From Butyribacter intestini (lineage in GTDB: Bacteria; Bacillota; Clostridia; Lachnospirales; Lachnospiraceae), in contig LLKB01000001.1 of the NCBI GenBank assembly GCA_001414325.1, positions 572,437 to 636,436 on the forward strand: DNA of 64,000 nt, in the 5' to 3' direction. Below are positions 54,430 through 62,865 of the stretch, piece after piece (position 1 is the stretch's first letter; every line of letters begins with the position of its first letter). The position numbers and the translations under genes are program-made. The notes under the pieces are model-generated. The model saw nothing but the letters and a program-made list of their open reading frames with translations. It was not told the DNA's origin and made no database searches.

Positions 54430-56109
54430 ATGATAAGACTAGAGAAAACAATTGTTGCAGGAAGTATGGCATTGCTGCTTGCTGGAACATCATTTTTTAT
54501 GCCGCAGAATAAAGTTATGGCGGCAAGAACAATAAAAATTGATGGAAATCCTTCAGAGTGGGATGGGATTACTGCATATAAGTCAAATGATTCAAAGATT
54601 GCAAAATGGTCTGTGTCAAAGAATGATGACTATGTATATTTTTATGTTCAGCAAAATGGTGGAAATATATATGGACAGCCTATAACATCTACAAACTTTA
54701 TTATCAAATATGAAGATGGAAGCAGTGACGGAATACGTTTTGGAGCGAATATGAATGCTGTTAAAAACGGAACTTTTGGTGATATAGATGGTGTAGGTGA
54801 TAAAGATAAGGCATCAGAGCCAAGTCAGGAAAAAGATAAGTATGAAACTGAATTCAGGATACCTCAGAAATTTTTTGGCGGTAAAAAATACACATTGGAA
54901 TATTGCGGGACAAAGGTCAAAAGCGAGGATATTACTGACTTAAAGTCAAAGGATGAAGAGACGAAGAGTGACTATGTATATAATGGTATAAAGATTGATG
55001 GAAATTTCTCTGACTGGAATGCGGTTGACAAAAAAGATGTTACGGGTAACACTGAGAAAAACAATAACTTATCAAAGGCTGCGGTTGTATTTGACGGGGA
55101 TTATATTTACATATATCTTAAGGAAACTTCAGATGGTGCAGCTTTAGCATCAGGAAGTTATTCAAGAGGTGCATATGAGCTCCTCACTGATACAGGCAGA
55201 AGAACATCTTTAAAGCTGGTAAAAAAAGATGGAAAATATCAGGTTGAGGTAAATGACTATGTAAACCATCAGATGAAGGGTGAAAGTATAAAAGTAGAAC
55301 ATTCAAATCTACAGTATGAAATTTCAGTACCTGTTTCTGCACTTAAACAGTACAACAAAAAGGTTTCATTTGGATATTACTGTGCAGATAAACCACTTGT
55401 GGAAGATATAGTAAATATTGACAAGGGTTCATCGCATGGTGCACTTAACAAGAAGTTTGATGGAATAACATATGATGGTGAGTATAGCGACTGGGACGAT
55501 TATCCACATTCACTTATAGAATATTCTACACAGGGTGGACAGACTGATGATTCGGAGGCTGCTTTATATGCATCTGACGGATATTTGTACGGTCATGTAA
55601 AATCACTTCTTCATAAGACAACTGAGGGGAAAAATGAGTTTATGCCGTTTGCGGTAAGAGCCAATAAAAATGATAAGACATCAATTTCTTTCAGATTTGT
55701 TTCTGTTGACAAGGATGGAAATATAAACTGGAATCCAAAGCTTACAAATCTTGAAAATGGAACATATGAGTTTACACTTGTAGATATAGGCTCATGGACG
55801 ACTTATAAAAATGTATCAGATAAGGGGTTTATTGATTATGGAAAGATTAAGATAACAGCAGGCAGCAAATATGATGAGATGGAATATCGAATTTATATGA
55901 ACAAACTTGCTAAGAAATTTGGTCTTGATGAAAATGAGATGAAAGTTTTGCAGGCACAGTATATAAATATAGGTGAAGAGTGGGTGACATATGCGGGTAC
56001 TTCTACAGGTCCTTTTGTGGGGGTTACAATGTGTTGTCTTACGGCAGCAGGTGTACTTTCATACAAAAAAAGAAAAGATAAAAAGAGCATGATGAGGATT
56101 GCTGAATGA
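54430..56109 (+). CDS. Firmicu-CTERM-like exosortase substrate with repeated DGxxSDW domains
   Basis: 559-aa surface protein. Signal peptide residues 1-31 (VAGSMALLLAGTSFFMP, then AARTI). Three domains each start with a DG-x-SDW motif (IDGNPSEWDG at about 38, IDGNFSDWNA at about 190, YDGEYSDWDD at about 350), like CBM9/DOMON carbohydrate-binding modules. The C-terminus (residues 523-559) is GTSTGPFVGV, a hydrophobic helix and a KKRKDKK basic tail, fitting a Firmicu-CTERM sorting signal for XrtG. The next gene is XrtG itself, starting with a 4-bp ATGA overlap. Likely a sugar-binding display protein. Confidence 0.8.
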   Translation: MIRLEKTIVAGSMALLLAGTSFFMPQNKVMAARTIKIDGNPSEWDGITAYKSNDSKIAKWSVSKNDDYVYFYVQQNGGNIYGQPITSTNFIIKYEDGSSDGIRFGANMNAVKNGTFGDIDGVGDKDKASEPSQEKDKYETEFRIPQKFFGGKKYTLEYCGTKVKSEDITDLKSKDEETKSDYVYNGIKIDGNFSDWNAVDKKDVTGNTEKNNNLSKAAVVFDGDYIYIYLKETSDGAALASGSYSRGAYELLTDTGRRTSLKLVKKDGKYQVEVNDYVNHQMKGESIKVEHSNLQYEISVPVSALKQYNKKVSFGYYCADKPLVEDIVNIDKGSSHGALNKKFDGITYDGEYSDWDDYPHSLIEYSTQGGQTDDSEAALYASDGYLYGHVKSLLHKTTEGKNEFMPFAVRANKNDKTSISFRFVSVDKDGNINWNPKLTNLENGTYEFTLVDIGSWTTYKNVSDKGFIDYGKIKITAGSKYDEMEYRIYMNKLAKKFGLDENEMKVLQAQYINIGEEWVTYAGTSTGPFVGVTMCCLTAAGVLSYKKRKDKKSMMRIAE

Positions 56110-56708
56110 TTAGATATATAATACTTTTGATATTTCTGGTTGTGTGGTTATACATACTTCATGTGACTAAAAAAGCGAAATTACCATTCTGGCATTTCCT
56201 ATGGGGAAGTGCCGGATTGTTTGTAATCATTTTTGTCGGATTTAAAGATGTACTTACACAGCCTATGGCGAATATTGTAGCAGCGGTTGCCGGTATAGTT
56301 GGAAAAATGACCGGTGTATTTGAACCATATTATAAATATGGTATTATTTTTGTGGAATCCGCCAAAGATTCCATTACACTAAAGATTGATTTTGAATGTT
56401 CGGGTATTATTGAGATAACGGCATTTCTGTCACTTCTTATATTTTTTAATGTATATTCAAGATATGAAAAAGTCATTATAGGATGCATAGGAACGGTATA
56501 TATTATTGTCGCAAATGCATTAAGAATAATACTGATATGTCTTATAATACATTTCAAAGGTGTGGATTATTATTATATTTCACATGCATTGATAGGAAGA
56601 ATTTTCTTCTATATCTTGTCTATCATATTATATTTTTATGTATTTACAAAAGCTCAGATAATAAGTCAGAAGGTAGGAGGATTTGGATATGTCGATGATA
56701 ATAAATAG
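56106..56708 (+). CDS. xrtG: Exosortase family protein XrtG
   Basis: Multi-pass membrane protein of 200 aa that would cleave the sorting signal of exported proteins and transfer them to an envelope acceptor. The three exosortase catalytic residues are visible: Cys98 (DFECSGIIE), Arg140 (ANALRIIL) and His160 (YISHALIGRI). About six hydrophobic segments. It overlaps the upstream substrate gene by 4 bp (ATGA) and the glycosyltransferase gene by 20 bp, indicating one coupled operon. Confidence 0.9.
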   Translation: MIRYIILLIFLVVWLYILHVTKKAKLPFWHFLWGSAGLFVIIFVGFKDVLTQPMANIVAAVAGIVGKMTGVFEPYYKYGIIFVESAKDSITLKIDFECSGIIEITAFLSLLIFFNVYSRYEKVIIGCIGTVYIIVANALRIILICLIIHFKGVDYYYISHALIGRIFFYILSIILYFYVFTKAQIISQKVGGFGYVDDNK

Positions 56709-58056
56709 ATTTGTAAATTCTTTTGTCTTCTGGGCAGCGTGGATAATCATTCCGGTTATTATGGAGATAATACCGTCAATAGGAAGTATAGTTGTTCTTA
56801 TAAAGAAAAAAATAAAACCGGTTAAATATGATATTCCTATAATATATCCGGAGATATCGCTTCTTATACCTGTTTATAACTCACAGGACTCGTTAGAGGC
56901 CTGTATCAGTTCGATATATGAAAGTGATTATCCGAATGACAAGATAAGGATATTTCTTGTGAACAATCAGGGGCAGGATAACAGCTTTAATGTGTTTGCT
57001 GAATGTCAGAAGAAGTTTCCGGAACTTATGATGCAGTGGTTAAATGCAAAGCAGGGAAAGTCAAAAGCTTTAAATCTTGCTTTATTTAACAGTGATGGAA
57101 AATATATAATTCATATTGACAGTGACGGAATACTTGAAAAAACTGCTCTTACCAATATGGTAAATAAGTTTGAGGCAGACCTGTCTATAGACTGTATGAC
57201 AGGTGCGATAATGACAATGCCGGACCAGGTGGAAGAGTATAAGGGTTTCTTTGCAAAATTACTTAGAAAAATGGAGTTTATGGAATATGCACAGGCATTT
57301 CTTGCAGGAAGAAATTATGCATCTGAGCTGAATGCCATATATACATTGTCAGGTGCATTTTCAGCATTTAGAAAATCTACGGTGCTTAAATCACAGCTTT
57401 ATAATACAGATACGATATGCGAGGATACGCAGATTACATTTCAGATGAAATATCTTCAGAAAAAGCGTGTTTATATGTGTGAGAATGCTATATTTTATGT
57501 TGATCCAATAGAAGATATGAATAAACTCTATACACAGAGACAGAGGTGGCAGAGAGGAAGTCTGGAAGTTTCACATCTGTTTATGAAAAAAAAGATGAAT
57601 CCTTTGAAAATATTCACTGATGTTAATATAAGAACACTGATGTATGACCATACTTTTGCATTTCCAAGAATTATATGGTATCTTGCACTTATATGTCTTT
57701 TGTTTATGAAGTATTCTTTCACTTCAATAGTTTATTCAACTTTGTTTATATTTCTGCTTTATATTTTGGTAGGATATTGTTATTATTTTACAACGATAGG
57801 TTTTTTATCAGGTTTCAAGAAATTAAGGAGATATTATGCAAGGCAGTGGTATATAGTACCATTACTTCCGTTTTTTAATTTTGTCGTATTTTTTATAAGA
57901 TTTGCAGGGGTTATAAACAGTATAAATACAAACAGTGCATGGAAAACAAAGACATTTACGGAAGAAAAGAGAGCGTTCTTCAAGGTTATAAGAGATGAAT
58001 TTATTATACCGATAAGAATTATTGAGAAGATTAAAAAAATTGTCAACACTGACTGA
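56689..58056 (+). CDS. XrtG-associated membrane glycosyltransferase, GT2 family
   Basis: About 455 aa. The ATG at 56689 is 8 nt after AGGAGG (56675-56680); a TTG at 56683 is too close. An N-terminal membrane helix is followed by the GT2 domain: LLIPVYNSQDS, HIDSDG (DxD), the acceptor-side ICEDTQIT and QRQRWQRGS, all features of processive GT2 enzymes. Two or three C-terminal helices (WYLALICLLFMKYSF and after). A GT2 of this kind regularly accompanies XrtG and may make the glycan to which sorted proteins are attached. Confidence 0.88.
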   Translation: MSMIINRFVNSFVFWAAWIIIPVIMEIIPSIGSIVVLIKKKIKPVKYDIPIIYPEISLLIPVYNSQDSLEACISSIYESDYPNDKIRIFLVNNQGQDNSFNVFAECQKKFPELMMQWLNAKQGKSKALNLALFNSDGKYIIHIDSDGILEKTALTNMVNKFEADLSIDCMTGAIMTMPDQVEEYKGFFAKLLRKMEFMEYAQAFLAGRNYASELNAIYTLSGAFSAFRKSTVLKSQLYNTDTICEDTQITFQMKYLQKKRVYMCENAIFYVDPIEDMNKLYTQRQRWQRGSLEVSHLFMKKKMNPLKIFTDVNIRTLMYDHTFAFPRIIWYLALICLLFMKYSFTSIVYSTLFIFLLYILVGYCYYFTTIGFLSGFKKLRRYYARQWYIVPLLPFFNFVVFFIRFAGVINSINTNSAWKTKTFTEEKRAFFKVIRDEFIIPIRIIEKIKKIVNTD

Positions 58057-58102
58057 TATGTTTTTGGAAGATTAAAAAGAGAGTGGATGAGGAAGTTATA
58101 AA

Positions 58103-59185
58103 ATGAATAAAAACAGAATATTTAAAAAGGTTTCATTTGCAATTATTGTATTTGCGTTAGTTGTGGGCTGTGTGGTTTTATACCAGACAAAAACATACAA
58201 TAACGGTGTTCTTGAAATTTATGCGTCTCAGCAGGATCAGTATATAAAACTTGTATTGGATCAGATAAATCTTAAAAAAGATACATCTGGTTCAGGACAG
58301 GAAATGATAAGAGATATACTTGGGTCGATTGATGGCTCTGAAAAAGAGTATTGGACTTTGTCAAAGGAAGACTCTTTATTATTTGTAAAGGATGTAACAG
58401 AGAGTGACAGATACAGAGGACTTTCAACAGCATCGTATTATGTATCTGAAAGCGGACGGAGTTTTTTGAATAGTCTTGAAAAGAATAAAGTGAAGCATAG
58501 ATTTATAAGTCAGTCAGGTAAAAAATATATTGCATCGGGTGTATTTTTTGAAGTAAATGGACATGAATATAAAATATGTCTGCTTACGAATGAAAAATAT
58601 ATTATCAATAACAATGAGTTTATGCAGGCACAGATAATAATTCTAATAGGAGTTGTGCTTCTTGTTTTAATGCTTTTAGTAGTGTCGATGATTATGGCGG
58701 GCAATATAGATAAAAAACAGTCTCAGATTGACAAACTTAATGAACAGATTCAAAATAAAAATCTGAGCATTGAGAAGATTGAGAGTGAACTTAGTATGTT
58801 GAGTGAATATGATGTGAAAAACACTGTATTTAAAGAAAAAATAATAGATCGTTTTATGGAAAAATTAGAAAATAAAAATATAACATCAGTGAGATTTGAA
58901 ACAGTTGTTTTTAGTGATGCAGGTGCATATGACATTTTTTTAAAAAATTCCCAGTGGATGCTTGACAAAAAGACGCTTAAATTTGAAATAGACAGTGTCA
59001 AAGAAAAAAATGCGGTTATGCTTGTGTTTATAGGACATTCCGCAAATGAGGTGAAAAATATCATGCAGATGATAATCGGAGTAAATGATAAGTGCCTGAC
59101 ACCATGTGAATGGAGAAAATCCGATAAAAAGTTAAAAGAGTATTGCAATGATTATCTTAATAAGATAATAGAGCAGATTGGCTGA
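58103..59185 (+). CDS. Two-helix membrane protein with coiled coil and degenerate GGDEF-like end (XrtG locus)
   Basis: 360 aa; not a family I can name. Helix 1 (residues 10-28), an outside loop of about 145 residues that could be a small sensor, helix 2 (about 175-198), then a coiled coil (KKQSQIDKLNEQIQNKN region). The cytoplasmic end of about 115 residues has strand-helix patterning like a GGDEF fold (VRFETVVFSDAGAYDIFL, VMLVFIGHSANEV) but no GGDEF motif. This is the shape of an inactive sensor-type receptor. It sits in the exosortase operon and may sense envelope state or organise the enzymes there. Confidence 0.5.
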   Translation: MNKNRIFKKVSFAIIVFALVVGCVVLYQTKTYNNGVLEIYASQQDQYIKLVLDQINLKKDTSGSGQEMIRDILGSIDGSEKEYWTLSKEDSLLFVKDVTESDRYRGLSTASYYVSESGRSFLNSLEKNKVKHRFISQSGKKYIASGVFFEVNGHEYKICLLTNEKYIINNNEFMQAQIIILIGVVLLVLMLLVVSMIMAGNIDKKQSQIDKLNEQIQNKNLSIEKIESELSMLSEYDVKNTVFKEKIIDRFMEKLENKNITSVRFETVVFSDAGAYDIFLKNSQWMLDKKTLKFEIDSVKEKNAVMLVFIGHSANEVKNIMQMIIGVNDKCLTPCEWRKSDKKLKEYCNDYLNKIIEQIG

Positions 59186-59219
59186 CATAACAGCATCTGA
59201 AAATGTCAGGAGGAGAAAT

Positions 59220-59681
59220 ATGGCAACTAGACTTTACAGAGAATACAAATTTAAATTTTATCTTAATGCGAATCATTATATTATAATAAACGGAAAAAAC
59301 GGTCAGACACATCCTCATACATGGGAATTTGTGTTTTATATAATGAAGAGTGAGGGAGAATTTGTTCTTTTTAACAAATTTGAGAAAGCAATAGAAGAGT
59401 ATCTTGAAAAATTTCAGGGGAGAGTTATGAATGAGATACCTCCATTTGACACAATGGTTCCAACATTGGAAAATATATCAGATTATTTTTGTGATGAGAT
59501 AAGGAGCATAATAACGAAGCTTGGAGGAGAACTTGCTTTTATGGAGAGTAGTGAAACTCCGACAAGAAGTTATATTATCGATCTTAGGGATGGTCTTGAT
59601 TTTAAAGAAAATATGTCTAAATTGACGGAAAAACAGGTGGATGAGGTTATGGAAAATATAATTGACAATATACTTGAATGA
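59220..59681 (+). CDS. Second 6-pyruvoyl-tetrahydropterin-synthase-related protein
   Basis: About 153 aa; the ATG at 59220 follows AGGAGG, so the longer frame is not used. Zinc-site histidines lie in LNANHYIIINGKN and THPHTWEF. Only a remote relative of the protein at 54038, with the same three-His pattern. The following gene encodes the membrane PTPS_related protein, so the small domain may act as its detached subunit. Confidence 0.7.
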   Translation: MATRLYREYKFKFYLNANHYIIINGKNGQTHPHTWEFVFYIMKSEGEFVLFNKFEKAIEEYLEKFQGRVMNEIPPFDTMVPTLENISDYFCDEIRSIITKLGGELAFMESSETPTRSYIIDLRDGLDFKENMSKLTEKQVDEVMENIIDNILE

Positions 59682-59737
59682 TATAATGCTTATGAACAGA
59701 TATTTGTATCAATAATAGACATGGAAATGGGGAAAAG

Positions 59738-61534
59738 ATGGTTTTAATTATAGGTTTAGCCGCTTTATTGTGCTGGGTATTAATAGGTTGCAGAACAAAG
59801 AGATATTTTGCAGGTATATTTACGGGATTGATATGGATGTTTATACCATACAATTTTTATAATGTTGTTGTAACCGAAAATATAAGTGCACTGCTCAGCA
59901 CGGTAATCGTGCCGGTGGCAGTTTATACAAGTTTTGATTATATAAAAACAAAGCAGAAAATTATGCCGGTCATTACCGCACTTGCTTTGCTGATACTCAG
60001 GCAGCTTGATGCATATACTGCGGCAGTGATTTCAGGCTGCATGGTGATACTGCTTTTATTATGGAAAATAGTAAATGAAGAAAAACATGGTATTATAGCA
60101 CCTGCAGCAGCAGTTCTTTTGCCAAATATCGTAACAATATATCAGTCATTAGCAGGAAAGGGATTTTATCGTGAAAATTTTTGTATCTCGGAAGATACGA
60201 TTATTTTTTCAATTAAAGATGTGTTAAATCCTGTGTATAATCTTAGACATGATGAGTCTATATATTATTTTGGAATAGTTATTTTGTTATGTGCTGTATT
60301 TGGATTTATATGCAGTCACCGAAAAACGAATATAATGTTTTTATATGGCATATTTCTTATGGTATTTACGGTAAATCCGATTGCAGGATGGTTTGTAAAG
60401 AAAACAGGTTTTAGAAGTGACAGATTATATGTTCTGGCTATTATGTCATATACCAGCATATTTGTGGCATTTGTCATGTGGGAAACATTAAAACTTAAGA
60501 TACATATTGCATTATGTATATTGCTTTGTATGGATATGATTCCCTCGGCATATCTGACATATCAGAAACGAGATAATTTTGTGACATTTTCAGAAGAGAA
60601 TGATGTATCTGACAGTATTTTGAAGGAAGCACAGAGAGTAACAAAAAATAAGATGATTTTTGCGGGAAAACTTAATGAAGATAAGATTACTGATAAAATT
60701 GCGGAGGCAATGGATCTTGGAGAATACCTTTATGTTTTTGACAGGTGTATTTCGGCAGGCTATGATACCGTAGTTTTAGAAAAGTCTAAAATGAGAAACA
60801 AAGATGCCGACATATATATGGTTGAGTATGCCGCAAAAAAAGAAAATTACAGGCTTATATCATCAAATAAGTATTATATACTTTTTCACCATGACAAATG
60901 TGATAATAGCAATTTTAAAGTAGAAAACAGTTACAAAGCGATAGGAATAGGTGATAAGGTACATCAGTTGGCGATGATATATCCTCAGATTTATGAAAGT
61001 GATGAGACAAATATAGAAAAATATTCGGCATCGGAATTGTCAAAATATGAGACTGTTTATCTTAGCGGATTTACATATGATGATAGGGATGATGCGGAAA
61101 ATATAATAAAAGATGTTGCAAAGAGCGGAACAAAAGTGGTGATAAATGCAGACAATATTCCTTATGACCTAAAGACAAGAAATAAAGCACTTCTTGGGGT
61201 TAGCTGCAACAGCATAAATTTTGAAAACGGTTATCCTACATTGATAATTGACAAAAAGGAGATATTAACAGAGCTGTTTGATGAAGAGTATGCACAGTGG
61301 CAGGGTGTGTATATAAATGGTCTTAAAAATGTTGATGGATATTTTAAAGAAAACGGTCAGAATATTGATTTTATGGGAAGTATTAAAGATAAAAATATAA
61401 ATTTTGTCGGCATCAATCTTATAAGTCATTATGCTATAACATATGATGATACACTGAAAAAGTATATTGACAATCTCGTTGGATTTAAACAGGAGGATGC
61501 ACCACAGCATGAAATAGTTATAAAAAACAAATGA
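59738..61534 (+). CDS. PTPS_related multi-pass membrane protein (XrtG locus)
   Basis: 598 aa. About eight membrane helices in the first 270 residues, then a large extracytoplasmic or cytosolic domain. The first segments (FAGIFTGLIWMFIPYNFYNV, then VTENISALLSTVIVPVAVYTSF) match the middle of the PTPS_related membrane family, which has a GT-C-like fold. The N-terminal helices and the acidic catalytic loop that usually precede this part are not seen, so the protein is probably shortened at the N-terminus. The last 200 residues (YETVYLSGFTYDDRDDAENI, KVVINADNIP) look like a Rossmann-type domain. GGGG lies upstream of the ATG. Confidence 0.6.
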   Translation: MVLIIGLAALLCWVLIGCRTKRYFAGIFTGLIWMFIPYNFYNVVVTENISALLSTVIVPVAVYTSFDYIKTKQKIMPVITALALLILRQLDAYTAAVISGCMVILLLLWKIVNEEKHGIIAPAAAVLLPNIVTIYQSLAGKGFYRENFCISEDTIIFSIKDVLNPVYNLRHDESIYYFGIVILLCAVFGFICSHRKTNIMFLYGIFLMVFTVNPIAGWFVKKTGFRSDRLYVLAIMSYTSIFVAFVMWETLKLKIHIALCILLCMDMIPSAYLTYQKRDNFVTFSEENDVSDSILKEAQRVTKNKMIFAGKLNEDKITDKIAEAMDLGEYLYVFDRCISAGYDTVVLEKSKMRNKDADIYMVEYAAKKENYRLISSNKYYILFHHDKCDNSNFKVENSYKAIGIGDKVHQLAMIYPQIYESDETNIEKYSASELSKYETVYLSGFTYDDRDDAENIIKDVAKSGTKVVINADNIPYDLKTRNKALLGVSCNSINFENGYPTLIIDKKEILTELFDEEYAQWQGVYINGLKNVDGYFKENGQNIDFMGSIKDKNINFVGINLISHYAITYDDTLKKYIDNLVGFKQEDAPQHEIVIKNK

Positions 61535-61706
61535 TAACATAAACATGATACAAAAAGCTTTTTAAAGATATGTTTAGCATAAAGTCTAAGGCTTTGCAGA
61601 CAATAGTATGTAGTGCACAGACTTATATACTGAAATTGTAATAGTGTGGTATTGGTACAAATGTATGGATTTATAGTGCAGACATATCATTTTAAAGAGG
61701 TGTATC

Positions 61707-62831
61707 ATGAAAAGAAAATTATTTATAGTGATGACTGTCGGTATGATAATCTTATTTACGATAATGCCGTCAGTTGTGAGTGAGGGAGCAAAAGATGGGC
61801 TGCTGTTATGGTTTATGGCAATAGTCCCGTCATTGCTTCCTTTTATGATTTTGTCCGGAATATTGGTGAAATTAAAAACCACAAAATACATAAACCGTTT
61901 TTTAAGACCACTTTTTGGGTTAGTGTTTGGGGTAAGTGACGGCGGAAGTTATCCCATACTTATAGGGTTTCTTGCCGGATGTCCTATCGGGGCAAAAACG
62001 GCTGCACAGTTGTATAAGGGCGGAGAGATAAAGAGGGAAGAAGCCCAGTATCTTATGATGTTTTGCAATAATTTAAGCCCTATGTTTCTTATTGAATTTA
62101 TCGGGGTAAAATGCCTTGATGTAAAAAATCCGTTTTTGATATTTGTCGTTGTCGCAGGTTCAGCGGTGATAAATGCATGGATAGTGAGAAAAAAATTGAC
62201 GGTGAGAGAAAAATCTTCTCAGGGTAGCCGGGATAAAAAAATGATTGTGGATGTATATAAAAATGGAAGTGATGGAAAAAGTTTTAATGTCTGGAAGAAA
62301 TTAAGTTACAAGAAAGCGGAGAGAATAGGAGAAAGTGTTAAGTTTGAAAAAAATATTAATGAAGGTAAAAAATTGAGCAGTAGGAAAGATGAGAGAAGCA
62401 GAGAAAATGTTAAGACTGAAAAAAATTATCCGGTGATGGATGCCGTTGATGAGAGTATTGCGGATTCGTGTGAAACAATATTAAAAATAGGCGGTTACAT
62501 AATATTATTTTCAATAATAACGAGTATAATAGAATATATAATTCCTGAAAAATACGATGTGGCAGGGTGCATTGCCGCAGGGATAACAGAGGTCAGCACA
62601 GGTGCGATGCAGCTCGCAGGGAATGAATGGCTGTCCGGTATAAGAGTGATTATGACAGATGCGAAAACTATTGTTACGGTCTGGCTGTGTGCCTTTGGCG
62701 GAATTTCAAGTGTTGCACAGACATACAGTGTACTGTCAGGAACAGACTTATCAATAAAAAAGTATGTGATTGCAAAGATAAGGCAGGGATTTATTGCAGT
62801 AATACTTGCATTATTGGTGTTCAGGATATAA
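61707..62831 (+). CDS. ylbJ: YlbJ-like membrane protein (nucleoside-recognition/Gate family)
   Basis: 374 aa. The N-terminal half shows LLLWFMAIVPSLLPFMILSG, LFGVSDGGSYPILIGFLAGCPIGAK and MFCNNLSPMFLIEF, the marks of the sporulation membrane protein YlbJ. A charged insert of about 80 residues (Lys/Ser/Arg-rich, residues about 155-240) splits it from the second half, which has ESIADSCETILKIGGYIILF and GITEVSTGAMQLA. In sporeformers YlbJ acts late in spore development; a general transporter is the other option. AGAGGTG precedes the ATG. Confidence 0.85.
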   Translation: MKRKLFIVMTVGMIILFTIMPSVVSEGAKDGLLLWFMAIVPSLLPFMILSGILVKLKTTKYINRFLRPLFGLVFGVSDGGSYPILIGFLAGCPIGAKTAAQLYKGGEIKREEAQYLMMFCNNLSPMFLIEFIGVKCLDVKNPFLIFVVVAGSAVINAWIVRKKLTVREKSSQGSRDKKMIVDVYKNGSDGKSFNVWKKLSYKKAERIGESVKFEKNINEGKKLSSRKDERSRENVKTEKNYPVMDAVDESIADSCETILKIGGYIILFSIITSIIEYIIPEKYDVAGCIAAGITEVSTGAMQLAGNEWLSGIRVIMTDAKTIVTVWLCAFGGISSVAQTYSVLSGTDLSIKKYVIAKIRQGFIAVILALLVFRI

Positions 62832-62865
62832 AATATAGGGAGTGTGAAATGGAGGTTATTTTATT

